NCBI RefSeq assembly: GCF_014203355.1
Contig: NZ_JACHIR010000001.1
Coordinates: 6,884,038-6,948,037 of the forward strand
Source: Kutzneria kofuensis
GTDB lineage: Bacteria > Actinomycetota > Actinomycetes > Mycobacteriales > Pseudonocardiaceae
DNA: 64,000 bases
Direction: 5' to 3'
The notes below the pieces were generated by a model. That model was not told the DNA's origin, did no database searches, and was given only the letters and a program-made list of their open reading frames with translations. Shown here piece by piece: positions 35,510-44,331 of this stretch. Numbering within the stretch: the first letter of the stretch is position 1; every line of letters starts with the position of its first letter. The position numbers were made by a program, and so were the translations under genes.

Positions 35510-36144
35510 CGGGGTGTGTGTGCGCCGATGCCGGCGTCGCGGGCACGGGCGATGGCCTCGGCGCGGTCGGCGGCGCGGAGCTTGGTGAAGATCGCCGAGA
35601 TGTGGTTGCTGACGGTCTTGGGCGCCAGGTGGAGCTGGCGGGCGATGACGGAGTTGGAGCGGCCGTCGGCGATGAGGTCGAGGACCTGGCGTTCCCGGCG
35701 GGTGAGCTCGGGGAAGACGTCCTCGGCCCGGCGGGCGGGGGCGGTGAGCAGTTCGGCGACCCGGTGGGCGACGCCCTCGCCGAAGATGGCCTCGCCGGCG
35801 GCGACGCCCCGCACGGCCCGGACGATCTCGGCCTGCTGGGCGGACTTCAGCAGGTAGCCGCGGGCCCCGGCGCGAATGGCCTGGTACACGGAGTCATCGT
35901 CGTCGGCGAGGGTGAACACGAGGACCCGAACGCGGGGAAGGGCCCGCAGCACCTCGCGGACGGCGGCGGTGTCGAGGCCCGTGACGACCAGATCGGGCTG
36001 GTGCCGCAGGACGGCCCGGACGGCGTCGAGGGTGTCGGCGGCCTCGGCGACGACGCTGATGTCGGTGTCGGAGGCCAGCACGGCGCGCAGGCCACTGCGC
36101 ACAACGTCGTGATTGTCGGCGAGAACGACCGAAATGCTCCCCAT
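35437..36144 (-). CDS. NarL/LuxR-type response regulator lacking the phospho-acceptor Asp
   Basis: 235-aa protein with a receiver-like domain (ISVVLADNHDVVRSGLRAVL) and a LuxR helix-turn-helix (LTRRERQVLDLIADGRSNSVIARQLHLAPKTVSNHISAIF, about residues 148-190). The acidic pair D10/D13 is partly kept, but the phosphorylation site reads PDLVVTGLDT, so Gly56 replaces the usual Asp and classical phosphorylation is unlikely. No kinase gene is adjacent. The final 24 or so residues after ARDAGIGAHT are encoded by an inverted repeat and look like an acquired tail. Repeated GGGTGAAC half-sites upstream suggest autoregulation. Confidence 0.87.
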   Translation of the reverse strand: MGSISVVLADNHDVVRSGLRAVLASDTDISVVAEAADTLDAVRAVLRHQPDLVVTGLDTAAVREVLRALPRVRVLVFTLADDDDSVYQAIRAGARGYLLKSAQQAEIVRAVRGVAAGEAIFGEGVAHRVAELLTAPARRAEDVFPELTRRERQVLDLIADGRSNSVIARQLHLAPKTVSNHISAIFTKLRAADRAEAIARARDAGIGAHTPRRVPLSVTPNVGSVHIRASGLISA

Positions 36145-36187
36145 GTGCCGCAGCTTGGCGTGACCGGTGGGGACCGCGCCAGACCCC

Positions 36188-36229
36188 GTTCACAAGATGG
36201 GTGAACTTACCCATACGGCGTGGGTGAAC
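36188..36229. promoter_or_regulatory. Clustered GGGTGAAC half-sites upstream of the response regulator
   Basis: GTTCAC (36188-36193) pairs with GTGAAC (36201-36206); ATGGGT (36197-36202) pairs with ACCCAT (36209-36214); a third TGGGTGAAC lies at 36221-36229. These overlapping repeats stand 44-85 bp upstream of the response-regulator start and are plausible binding sites for that regulator. Confidence 0.45.
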
Positions 36230-36239
36230 CGAGCCATCG

Positions 36240-36800
36240 TCACGGCAGGCCGACGACGTACATGTCCACGAATCGGTCCATCGCGGCGTTCACGGCGGCC
36301 AGGTCGCCGGTGGCGAGCAGGTCCAGCAGCAGCCCGCGGGTGACGGCCACCCCCAGCCTCGCATGCACGCGGGCGTCCTGTTCGGAAAGACCGTGACTCT
36401 TCCCGATGGCGACCAGGGGCTCGATCCACGCGGTCACCACCTCCGGCAGCAGCGCCTCGGTGCCGGGACGACCCTGTAGCGCCTGCCCGTACAGCTCGAA
36501 GAACAGCCGCTCGTTCGGGTACAGCGCGGGGTCGGTGAACCGCCGCCAGAAGGCCTTGGCCAGGTCGACGGGGCTGCCGGCGCCGTCGAGGTCGGCCAGC
36601 ACGGCGCGTTGCCGGGCCTCGACTTCGCGGACGACCTCCACCAGCAGGCCCTCCATGGAGCCGAAGTGGTAGATCAGCATCCGGTGACTGGTGCCCAGTT
36701 CGGCGGCCAGTTGCCGCAGGCTGCGCCCGATCACGCCGTGCTCCGACAGATGGTCGACGGCCTTGTCGAGCAGTGCGCGCTTCGGATCCTTGCGTTCCAT
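36240..36800 (-). CDS. TetR/AcrR family regulator
   Basis: 186-aa repressor. MERKDPKRALLDKAVDHLSEHG leads into the helix-turn-helix (SLRQLAAELGTSHRMLIYHFGS, about residues 28-49) and a typical all-helical ligand domain. The ATG at 36798-36800 is chosen as the family start; a perfect 32-bp palindrome begins immediately upstream of it at 36801. The divergent SRPBCC gene starts 45 bp away, so both are very likely repressed from that palindrome. The ligand could be whatever lipid or small molecule the SRPBCC protein binds. Confidence 0.9.
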   Translation of the reverse strand: MERKDPKRALLDKAVDHLSEHGVIGRSLRQLAAELGTSHRMLIYHFGSMEGLLVEVVREVEARQRAVLADLDGAGSPVDLAKAFWRRFTDPALYPNERLFFELYGQALQGRPGTEALLPEVVTAWIEPLVAIGKSHGLSEQDARVHARLGVAVTRGLLLDLLATGDLAAVNAAMDRFVDMYVVGLP

Positions 36801-36832
36801 TGTACCAAATGGTACATGTACCATTTGGTACA
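36801..36832. promoter_or_regulatory. Perfect 32-bp palindrome, TetR operator
   Basis: TGTACCAAATGGTACA (36801-36816) is followed directly by TGTACCATTTGGTACA (36817-36832). The whole is a perfect 32-bp palindrome, and each half is itself nearly palindromic, so it can hold two dimers. It touches the TetR start codon and lies 12 bp from the divergent SRPBCC start, the arrangement of a strong TetR operator. Confidence 0.85.
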
Positions 36833-36844
36833 CGACAAGGGGGC

Positions 36845-37282
36845 ATGATGAAGCGGATCGACGCCCGGGCACACACCGCGGCGAGCCCTACGGCGGTGCA
36901 CGCCCTCCTTCGCGACGGATCCACCTGGCCGGAGTGGGGCACCGTGGAGACCTTCGCGCTGGAACGGCCCGGCCCGGACGGCGGCGAGAGTGTCGGCGCG
37001 ATCCGGAACTTCCGCACCGGGCGGTACTTCATGCGGGAACAGATCGTCGAAATCGTGCCCGACCGGCGCTTCAGCTACGCCCTGCTGTCCGGGCTGGCGC
37101 TACGCGACTACCGCGCCGACATCGACCTCACGCCGAGCGGCGGCGGCACCGACATCCACTGGCACACCACGTTCCGTGCCAAGGTGCCGGGCATGGGGTG
37201 GCTCTACCGGCGAGTCCTGCAGCGGATCACGGAGGCGTTCGTGCGGGGCCTCGCCGACAGAGCCGACGCTCACGTCGACTGA
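36845..37282 (+). CDS. SRPBCC (START/polyketide cyclase-like) family protein
   Basis: 145-aa hydrophobic-cavity protein. MKRIDARAHTAASPTAVHALLRDGSTWPEWGTVE is the standard SRPBCC start with the Trp-Pro-Trp turn; VEIVPDRRFSYALLSGLALRDYRADIDLTP and the long C-terminal helix complete the helix-grip fold. AAGGGGG precedes two consecutive ATGs (36845 and 36848). It is divergent from a TetR gene and almost certainly controlled by it. Family members bind lipids, polyketides or aromatics; no enzymatic function is evident. Its last 13 bp overlap the convergent ankyrin gene. Confidence 0.85.
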   Translation: MMKRIDARAHTAASPTAVHALLRDGSTWPEWGTVETFALERPGPDGGESVGAIRNFRTGRYFMREQIVEIVPDRRFSYALLSGLALRDYRADIDLTPSGGGTDIHWHTTFRAKVPGMGWLYRRVLQRITEAFVRGLADRADAHVD

Positions 37283-38673
37283 GAGTCAGGGGTCAGCAGG
37301 TCGACCAGCTCCGGGTGGCCCTCGTGTTCGGCCCAGTCGAGGGGAGTGGCGTCGAACCGGGCGTCACGGATCGAGGGGTCGGCGCCGAGGGAGAGCAGCA
37401 GGCGGGCCATGGGGAGGTTGCCGTCGCCGGCGGCCTGGTGCAGGGCAGTCTGCCACGGCTGCTCGACCGGCATGTCACCGCGGCCCAGGGCGTTGACGGA
37501 GAAGCCGAGGGAGACGAGCCGGCGGACGGCGTCGAAGCGGTTGTTGGCGGCGGCCCAGACGACGAGACCGGGGCGGGCGGCCAATGCTTCGGGGACGACG
37601 GCGGCATCCACCTCGTCGCCGGTGAGCACGGCGGCGACGAACGACGACACCGGATCCAGCACGGGGGCGGCGGCGCCGGACGACTCCAGGAACGAGGCGA
37701 TCTCGGTGTTGCCGTTCAGCAACGCCAACTCCACGAAGCCGTCCGAGAAGTCCACGCCGGCGGAGACGAGGAGTTCGACCCGGGCCCGCTGGTCGTGGGT
37801 GACGGCCCAGCGCAGCTGGCTCCGCAGCAGCTCCGTGGGTGAAGGCAGGGACAGCCGAGCCCGCCACGGACCGCCGGATCCCCGGCCGAGCCCGTAGCGG
37901 AACAGCAGGCGCAGGTGGGAGTCGTCGGTGCCGAACATCCGGTTGTACAGGGCCTGCCCGTCGTTGGCGTCGGCCCCGGCCCGGAGCAGCAACTCGGCCA
38001 GCTCCAACGACTGCGGGTGCCGGGGCTGCCGGACGGGGCCCTGCTCGCCCTCCCCGAAGGCCCCGGTGAGCAGGGTGAAGGGCGTGGTCAACCCGCCCCA
38101 CAGGTACCCGGTGTTGGGATCGGCCCCGGCCTCCAGCAGCAGCCGGGCGGTCCGCAGAGGATCACCGAGACCGACCCGTGAGTACGCCAGGTAGCACAGT
38201 GGCTCCCACAAATGCGGCCCGCCCTCGCGCCGCGCCAACGACGGATCGGACGCCAACAACGCGGCGACACGGGAAGCGTCGCCGGCGGCAGCGGCGGCCC
38301 AGATGTCCAACTCGGCGGGCACCGAGGCCCGGGCCTGGGCCCAGTGCGCCGGGTCGTCGGAGGTGTAGTTCAGGCACGCCAACCGGCAGAACTCGTCGGT
38401 GGCCGAGCCGCCGGCGGGCAGCCCGGAGCGCCGCGGCCAGCGGTAGCGGTCGATGACGTCCACGTGCTGCTTGAGCCGGGCCCAGCTGGCGAACCCGTAC
38501 TCACGGGCGACGACGAGCTGGGCGTACGCCAGCGGGAACCGCGGGCCGACGGTCCCGTAGGACCGCTGAACCCGGGCCAGGGCGTCGGCATCGCCGGCGC
38601 GGACGGCGCGGTGCAGGGCCCGCGCCTGGTGTCGCAGGTGCTCGAAACTGGGGTCATCGGGCAACGAGGGCAC
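37270..38673 (-). CDS. Ankyrin-repeat protein
   Basis: 467-aa protein with an N-terminal leucine-rich helical region (FEHLRHQARALHRAVRAGDADALARVQ) and ankyrin repeats along most of its length, recognisable by consensus pieces LLLEAGADPNTG, ELAELLLRAGADANDG, VELLVSAGVDFSDG and ARLLLSLGADPSIRDARFDATPLDWAEHEGH. No signal peptide or membrane segment is seen. Such proteins mediate protein-protein contacts in the cytoplasm; many actinomycetes carry several of unknown role. It is convergent with the SRPBCC gene and unrelated to the GT87 gene behind it. Confidence 0.85.
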   Translation of the reverse strand: MPSLPDDPSFEHLRHQARALHRAVRAGDADALARVQRSYGTVGPRFPLAYAQLVVAREYGFASWARLKQHVDVIDRYRWPRRSGLPAGGSATDEFCRLACLNYTSDDPAHWAQARASVPAELDIWAAAAAGDASRVAALLASDPSLARREGGPHLWEPLCYLAYSRVGLGDPLRTARLLLEAGADPNTGYLWGGLTTPFTLLTGAFGEGEQGPVRQPRHPQSLELAELLLRAGADANDGQALYNRMFGTDDSHLRLLFRYGLGRGSGGPWRARLSLPSPTELLRSQLRWAVTHDQRARVELLVSAGVDFSDGFVELALLNGNTEIASFLESSGAAAPVLDPVSSFVAAVLTGDEVDAAVVPEALAARPGLVVWAAANNRFDAVRRLVSLGFSVNALGRGDMPVEQPWQTALHQAAGDGNLPMARLLLSLGADPSIRDARFDATPLDWAEHEGHPELVDLLTPDSQST

Positions 38674-38750
38674 GGCGACCTCCCTTCACAAGCCCGCTGT
38701 CCGCATCGCCAGGCTGAAAGGAGGTACCGGCAACAAAACCAGGGAACCGC

Positions 38751-39959
38751 TCAGGCGGGCTGAGCCCTTTCCGCGGACCGGCGGCTCCCTGCGAGCCACC
38801 TCCGACCATAGCGCATCCCGACGGCGACGAGCAGGGCGATCAACGTCCACGAGTAGACGTTGCGCACGAAGAACGCCGCCACGCCGTCGAGGAAGTCGAA
38901 GGCGATGAACCCGACGTTGATCCCGTGCCGGAAGTCGACCGGCGGTATCTGGGTGGGAACGGCCATGCCGGCCAGGAACACCAGCCCGGGCACCCACCAG
39001 GACAGGCCCCGCGCGGCCAGCGCGATGATCACGGGGATGAACCACACCCAGTGGTGCTCCCACGAGAACGGCGACACGGCGCACGCGGTCATGCCGCACA
39101 GCCCGAGCGCCAGCACCCGGTCGCCACGCCGGTCGACCACGCCGGCCACGAACGAGCCGGCCACCGCGACGGCGCCGCCGGCCAGCAGCCACGGCAGTTT
39201 CGACTCCGGCTCACCGAGCACCCGGGCCAACATGCCGTGAATGGACTGGTCGGACCAGTTCAGTACCGGCCCGACCCGCGTCGAGTCGCCGAACACGCCG
39301 CCGATCCAGTAGTGCGCGGCCTCCGGCACCAGCAGCAGGCCGGCCACCACGGTCACCGCGAACGTCGCGACCGCGACACCGGCCGCACGCCAGCGCCGAG
39401 CGAACAGCAGGTACACCACGAACAGCAGCGGCGTCAGCTTCACCGCGGCGGCCAGGCCGACACCGACTCCCGTCCACTTGGAACTCCGCGCCCGGCACAG
39501 GTCGAACACGACCAGGCCGAGCAGCAGGATGTTGATCTGGCCCAGCATCAGGCTGGTGCGCACCGGTTCCAGCCACAGGGCCATCGCGGCGAACACCATC
39601 GTCAGCTCCGGCGGCAGCCCGGCGACCTCACGGCAGCGCTGGACGATCATCCACAGCAGACAGAGGCTGCCGATCACCCACAGCGCGCACATCACGGGCA
39701 GCGGAATCAGGGCCAGCGGAAGGAAGAACACCGCCGCGAACGGCGGATAGGTGAACTCCATCGTCCCGAGCACGGGCTGCGAGTACAGCGGCCGGCCCTC
39801 CAGCCACGCCTGCGCGCCGGCCTGGTAGACCTGCACGTCGATCAGCGGGCCGGGCCACAGCGTGGCCATCAGCACGGCGGCGCCGGCGGCAACGGCGAAC
39901 ACCGTGCGCGCGTTGGCCACGAGCCAGCGTTGCACCGGGTCGATCCTCAGAAGCATCAC
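38751..39959 (-). CDS. Glycosyltransferase 87 family membrane protein
   Basis: 402-aa polytopic membrane protein with about ten predicted helices. The N-terminal part (LIDVQVYQAGAQAWLEGRPLY, with the conserved Asp in the first extracytoplasmic loop) and FTYPPFAAVFFLPLALIP mark the GT87/DUF2029 family, which includes polyprenyl-phosphate-mannose-dependent mannosyltransferases such as PimE. It probably adds a mannose or related sugar to a cell-envelope glycolipid or glycan on the outer face of the membrane. No partner gene is adjacent, so the acceptor is unknown. Confidence 0.85.
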   Translation of the reverse strand: MMLLRIDPVQRWLVANARTVFAVAAGAAVLMATLWPGPLIDVQVYQAGAQAWLEGRPLYSQPVLGTMEFTYPPFAAVFFLPLALIPLPVMCALWVIGSLCLLWMIVQRCREVAGLPPELTMVFAAMALWLEPVRTSLMLGQINILLLGLVVFDLCRARSSKWTGVGVGLAAAVKLTPLLFVVYLLFARRWRAAGVAVATFAVTVVAGLLLVPEAAHYWIGGVFGDSTRVGPVLNWSDQSIHGMLARVLGEPESKLPWLLAGGAVAVAGSFVAGVVDRRGDRVLALGLCGMTACAVSPFSWEHHWVWFIPVIIALAARGLSWWVPGLVFLAGMAVPTQIPPVDFRHGINVGFIAFDFLDGVAAFFVRNVYSWTLIALLVAVGMRYGRRWLAGSRRSAERAQPA

Positions 39960-40044
39960 TCATGTTCCTTCCCCCGACTGGTCCCCCTAGCCGGCTTGAG
40001 TCGCCGGACACCGGCCGTGTTGCAACAAATGGGTGTGACGCCGG

Positions 40045-42321
40045 TCACTCCGCCGCGTAGTCCCTGGCGCTGAACGTGCGCAGCACGGGTCCACAGGCGG
40101 CGGCCGCGGCCAGTGCGACCACGAAACCGGCGGCGGCCGGTGCGAGGATCCACAGGTTGAGCAGCGCCTCGGCGTGTCCGGAAATGCTGTGCGCGACACT
40201 GAGAAGCCCGAGCCCGACGAGCATGCCGGCCAGGCAGGATCCGAGTGTGGCAACCAACACGGGCAGCACGACCTCGCGGCGCAACGCCCGGGCCAGCACC
40301 CGCACCGGCGTGCCGGCGGCGATCAACGCGCCGAACGTGCGCCGGCGGTCGATGACCGATCCGGCCGCGGCCACCGCCGCGCTCGCGCCGCTGAGCAGCG
40401 CCATCAGCGCCAACCCGATGGCGGTGGCCCGGCGCAGGTCGCCCATGAGCGAGTCGTCCTGCTGAACTTCCCGGACGTTGTCCGACACGCGCACGTCGGG
40501 CAGCACCCGCACCAGCGCGGTGTACACGGCGTCCCGATTGGACGGTGTCGAAGTGACCGCGACGCCGGTCGGCTTCGCGGCCAGGTCGGGGAACACGGCC
40601 GGATCGATGACGATCAGCTGGGGGTAGTCGGACACGGTGTGCACCGGCACGGTCGCCGGCAGGGGTTCGGTCTTCCGGGTCTCGTTCGGCCCGCGGGCGT
40701 CGCGCTCGAACTTCACGTCCTTCACGGCATCGGCGTAACCCCGCGGAATGTACACGGCCGGCCCTTCGACGCAGTCGCCCGCGGACAGTCCGGAAAGGAC
40801 GCTCGCGACCTCCTTGCACGGAGCGATGACGGCGCTGGAGGACCGCTGTTCCTGGTCCGATGTGGACACGAGATACCCGGTCACCATCGGCACCACCTGG
40901 GCGGGCAGTGCGCGGCGCGCCATTTCCGCGCGCAACTCGGCGACCGGGTCGGCGTGCTGCCCGACCGACGTCGTGACGATCGCGGAGTCCCGCCACGGGC
41001 CGCTGAACGTCGGCATGTCGTTCTCCAGGGCCGGCAGCATGGTCAACGCCATCGAGCCGGCGAACACCGCCACCACCACGCCCGCCGCGGCCCGGAACGA
41101 CGCCACCGGGTCACCGAGCAGCCGCCGCCCGGCCAGCAGCGTGGACGGCTTGCGCCACCGCGCCACGAAGTACCGCCCTACTAGCGCCGTCACGACGGGG
41201 CCGGCCAACACCAGCGCCACGCCGACCGCCCCGAGGCCGACCAGCACGACGGTGAACCGTTCCTGGCCGCCGTAGCCGCTGGTGGCGATGGACACGCCGA
41301 GCACGAACACGCCGCCGGCCATGACCAGTCCGAGCAGCCGGGCCGGACTGATCTTGCGCCGCGACTTCTCTTCGGCGGCCATCAGCGGCCGGTCGACCAC
41401 GCGACGCAGCCCCAACACCGCCGCGGCGACCACGAGAACCGGCGCCAGCACCGCGACGAAGCCGACGAACAGCGGGCCGGACGTGAAGTCTCCGGGCATC
41501 CAGGTGCCGCCGCCCCAGGGAATCAAGGCGGTCAAGTGACTCAGCGGTTCCGCCGCGACGACCGCGATCACGCTGCCGAGCACGGCCCCGATCACGGTCT
41601 CCACCGCCGCCATCGCGATCACCTGTGCCGGCGTCGCGCCCGCGAGCCGCAGCGCCGCCAGCCGCCGCTCGCGACGGGTCGCGGTGAGCCGCGCCGCCGA
41701 CGCCACCAACACCAGACACGGCACGATCAACACCACCATGCCGATCCTGGTCAGCAGGTAGAGCATGTCGGAGTTGTCGGCGGCGTAGCCGGCGTTGCCG
41801 CCGAAGCCGGTCAGGGCGTAGCCGGAGATCGTCCCCGGCTCGTGGCCGACGATCGCCACCAGCTCGTCCGGGTACTCCAGCGCCTGCTCACCGATCAGGT
41901 CGACCACCTGCCCCGGGAACCGGTCGCCGAGCTTCTCCGGCGGCGTCGTGCGCACCAGTTCGGCCAGCGCCGGCGACAGCAGCACCTGGCCCGGCTCGGG
42001 GAACTCCCGAATGCCGGGTGCCAGCGAGACGTAGCCGCCGACGTGCGCCCGGGTCACGTCGAAACGATGAATCAGCTTGCCGCCGAACTGGTCCTGGTTC
42101 ATGGACAGCACGAGCTGGGCGCGACCGTCGTTCTGGCTCACCGTGTTGTAGGTGCTGCGCCAGGCGATCCGGTCGGCGCGCTGCTGCAACGCATGCGGCG
42201 CCGACGCCAGCCACAGCACCAGCGACACGCCCAACGCCACGCCCACGGTGACCAGCGCGGTGCTCACCCGGCTGCGAGAGTCGTTACGCAGCACGGCAAG
42301 CGCGATGCGGAACACACTCAT
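40045..42321 (-). CDS. FtsX-like ABC transporter permease
   Basis: 758-aa permease. An N-terminal helix (MSVFRIALAVLRNDSRSRVSTALVTVGVALGVSLVLW) and a large extracytoplasmic region (about 45-210) precede an FtsX domain (MVVLIVPCLVLVASAARLTATRRERRLAALRLAGATPAQV). A central membrane block and a second extracytoplasmic region follow, then a second FtsX domain near the C-terminus (VIDRRRTFGALIAAGTPVRVLARALRRE). The ATG overlaps the ATPase stop (ATGA), so the two are coupled. The pair resembles MacB- or BceAB-type exporters for peptides or lipid-linked compounds and is divergent from a two-component system that may control it. Confidence 0.87.
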   Translation of the reverse strand: MSVFRIALAVLRNDSRSRVSTALVTVGVALGVSLVLWLASAPHALQQRADRIAWRSTYNTVSQNDGRAQLVLSMNQDQFGGKLIHRFDVTRAHVGGYVSLAPGIREFPEPGQVLLSPALAELVRTTPPEKLGDRFPGQVVDLIGEQALEYPDELVAIVGHEPGTISGYALTGFGGNAGYAADNSDMLYLLTRIGMVVLIVPCLVLVASAARLTATRRERRLAALRLAGATPAQVIAMAAVETVIGAVLGSVIAVVAAEPLSHLTALIPWGGGTWMPGDFTSGPLFVGFVAVLAPVLVVAAAVLGLRRVVDRPLMAAEEKSRRKISPARLLGLVMAGGVFVLGVSIATSGYGGQERFTVVLVGLGAVGVALVLAGPVVTALVGRYFVARWRKPSTLLAGRRLLGDPVASFRAAAGVVVAVFAGSMALTMLPALENDMPTFSGPWRDSAIVTTSVGQHADPVAELRAEMARRALPAQVVPMVTGYLVSTSDQEQRSSSAVIAPCKEVASVLSGLSAGDCVEGPAVYIPRGYADAVKDVKFERDARGPNETRKTEPLPATVPVHTVSDYPQLIVIDPAVFPDLAAKPTGVAVTSTPSNRDAVYTALVRVLPDVRVSDNVREVQQDDSLMGDLRRATAIGLALMALLSGASAAVAAAGSVIDRRRTFGALIAAGTPVRVLARALRREVVLPVLVATLGSCLAGMLVGLGLLSVAHSISGHAEALLNLWILAPAAAGFVVALAAAAACGPVLRTFSARDYAAE

Positions 42322-42992
42322 GAGTAGACCTCCTGCAGAATGCGGCCGTCGGTCAGCTCGACGACCCGTCGGGCCCGGCCGGCGATCGCGGCGTCGTGGG
42401 TCACGACGACCACGGCCGCGCCGGATTCCTCGGCCGACGTCAGGAGGGCGGACATCATGTCCTGCCCCGTGCGGGTGTCCAACGCCCCGGTCGGTTCGTC
42501 GGCGAAGATCACCCGCGGTCGGTGCGCGAGCGCTCGGGCGATGGCCACGCGCTGTGCCTGCCCACCGGACATCTCGCCGGGCCGCCGCTGCCCCAGCCCG
42601 GCCAGCCCGAGCTTGGCCAGCCAGTCGCGGGCGGTCGACACGGCCTGGTGCCGCGGCACGCCGGCCAGCAGCAGTGGCAGCGCCGCGTTCTCCTCGGCGG
42701 TCAGCTCCGCGACGAGCATGCCCGACTGGAACACGAAGCCGAACGCGGTCCGCCGCAGCTCGCTGCGCGCCGACTCGGACAGCGTGCCCACGGACTGCCC
42801 GTCCAGGAACACGTCGCCGCCGTCCGGCCGCAGGATGCCGGACAGCACGTGCAGCAGGCTCGTCTTGCCGGACCCGCTGGGCCCGATCACCGCCAGCACC
42901 TCGCCCGCCTGGATGGTGATGTCCACGCCGTCCAGCGCGTGCACACCGCCGTACTTCTTGGTCAGGCCCCGTCCCGAGAGCACCGGTGTCAC
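42318..42992 (-). CDS. ABC transporter ATP-binding protein (LolD/MacB type)
   Basis: 224-aa ATPase. Walker A is GPSGSGKTS (about residues 37-45), the Q-loop is VFQSGMLVAELTAEENAALPLL, the signature is MSGGQAQR (about 141), and Walker B with catalytic Glu is VIFADEPTGALD, then the His switch VVVVTHD. It energises the FtsX-like permease encoded immediately downstream. A divergent sensor kinase gene lies about 160 bp away, suggesting induction by an envelope-active compound. It is complete and of normal length. Confidence 0.92.
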   Translation of the reverse strand: MTPVLSGRGLTKKYGGVHALDGVDITIQAGEVLAVIGPSGSGKTSLLHVLSGILRPDGGDVFLDGQSVGTLSESARSELRRTAFGFVFQSGMLVAELTAEENAALPLLLAGVPRHQAVSTARDWLAKLGLAGLGQRRPGEMSGGQAQRVAIARALAHRPRVIFADEPTGALDTRTGQDMMSALLTSAEESGAAVVVVTHDAAIAGRARRVVELTDGRILQEVYS

Positions 42993-43161
42993 CGTCGTCC
43001 TCCGATCCTTGGTGTCGGGGACAGACGGTGCCGGAGCACGGCCGGCCGCCGCCTCGGCCGGGCAGCACGGGCCTGGAACCGGCCATCGGCCGAATGACCG
43101 ATGCCGCGCCGGGCCGGTCGGCCGAGGTCCGAACGCGACGGCCGGCCGTACTGTGTCCTAC

Positions 43162-44331
43162 GTGGACCGACTGCTGACCGCGCTGCGCGCGCCGCTGTTC
43201 ATCGCGCTCGGACTGGCGGCGGTGTACGCGCTGCAGACCGCGCCGTTCCTGTACTACGGCCTGCGCCCGTCCGAGCTGGCGATGCAGCTGTTCATCCTGC
43301 CGACCTGCGTGGCCGCGGTGATCTGCTTCAAGCGCCCGGTGCTGGCCGTGGTCATCGCTTCGATCGCGGCCGGCTTCGGCACCGTGTTCGCGCGGGCGTA
43401 CCACGTCTCCGAGCCGACGTTTCTCAGCCCGCTGACGCCGGTGGAGACGGTGGCCTTCCTGATCATCATCATGACGGTGGTGTTCTTCGGCGAGCCCGGC
43501 GCCGTTGTCCTCGAGGTCGGGCTGCTGTGCCTGTCGGCGACGTTCGCCCTGCTGTTCCGGGAGTACGTCAACCTGTACTCGTCGGTGCTGCGGCTCAACT
43601 TCGCCCTGTGCGTGGCGGTCGTCGCCGTCGCGGTGATGGTCAGCATCTACTTCCGGGCCCGGGCCAACATGCGTCGCCGCGAGCTGAGCGCCGCCGTCAC
43701 CGACGCGCAGCGGGCCGAGCGGGTGGAACTGGCCCGCGAGCTGCACGACGTCGTGGCGCACCACGTGACCGGCATGGTCGTGCAGGCCCAGGCGGCGATG
43801 GCCGTCTCGGACAACGACCCGCTGGCCGCGCACCGCCTGCTGCCCGGCATCGTCAACTCCGGCACGGACGCGCTGGCCGCCATGCGCCGGCTGGTCGGCA
43901 CGCTCCGGGAAAGTGAGCCCCTCTACACGGCGACCACGGACCTGCAGGCCGACGTGCGGGCGGCCGTGGACCGGGCCGCACAGGCCGGCGTTCCGGCGCG
44001 GCTGCGGATGGAGCTGCCGGCGTCGGTGCCGCAGGAGGTCGGCCGCTCGGTGCTGCGGCTGGTCCAGGAGTCGCTGACGAACGTGTACAAGCACGCCAAC
44101 TCCCCGACCGACGTGGCAGTTGAACTGACCAGTACACCTGCGACGCTGCGCCTGACCGTGCGGGACGACGGCCGGGGCGGACGGGTCGTGCCGGTCGGCG
44201 GGTCGGGTGGCTACGGTCTGGTCGGCATGAGAGAACGGGTGGAGCTGCTGGGCGGCCTGTTCTCCGCGGGTGAGGTGGACGGCGGCTGGCAGGTGTTGGC
44301 CGAGCTGCCATTGGGAGGGGACGCGCGTTGA
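43162..44331 (+). CDS. NarL-family sensor histidine kinase
   Basis: 389-aa membrane kinase. Five to six N-terminal helices (about residues 1-160; for example LFIALGLAAVYALQTAPFLYYG) lead to a HisKA_3 dimerisation domain, ELARELHDVVAHHVTGMVVQAQ, with phospho-acceptor His195. The ATPase domain has the N-box LVQESLTNVYKHA and the G-box GGYGLVGMRERVELLGG. The GTG at 43162 is chosen; another in-frame GTG lies at 43153, and no good ribosome site was seen. Its end overlaps the response-regulator start (TTGA). It probably senses envelope or antibiotic stress and may control the divergent ABC exporter. Confidence 0.88.
   Translation: MDRLLTALRAPLFIALGLAAVYALQTAPFLYYGLRPSELAMQLFILPTCVAAVICFKRPVLAVVIASIAAGFGTVFARAYHVSEPTFLSPLTPVETVAFLIIIMTVVFFGEPGAVVLEVGLLCLSATFALLFREYVNLYSSVLRLNFALCVAVVAVAVMVSIYFRARANMRRRELSAAVTDAQRAERVELARELHDVVAHHVTGMVVQAQAAMAVSDNDPLAAHRLLPGIVNSGTDALAAMRRLVGTLRESEPLYTATTDLQADVRAAVDRAAQAGVPARLRMELPASVPQEVGRSVLRLVQESLTNVYKHANSPTDVAVELTSTPATLRLTVRDDGRGGRVVPVGGSGGYGLVGMRERVELLGGLFSAGEVDGGWQVLAELPLGGDAR

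Noticed and set aside
37270-37282. Possible frameshift where the SRPBCC and ankyrin genes overlap
   Set aside because: Both frames end normally; a 13-bp convergent overlap is common and both proteins have full family length.
42340-43161. Longer sensor kinase starting inside the ABC ATPase gene
   Set aside because: The upstream frame is opposite the ATPase coding sequence and lacks domain features; the first membrane helix begins just after GTG 43162.
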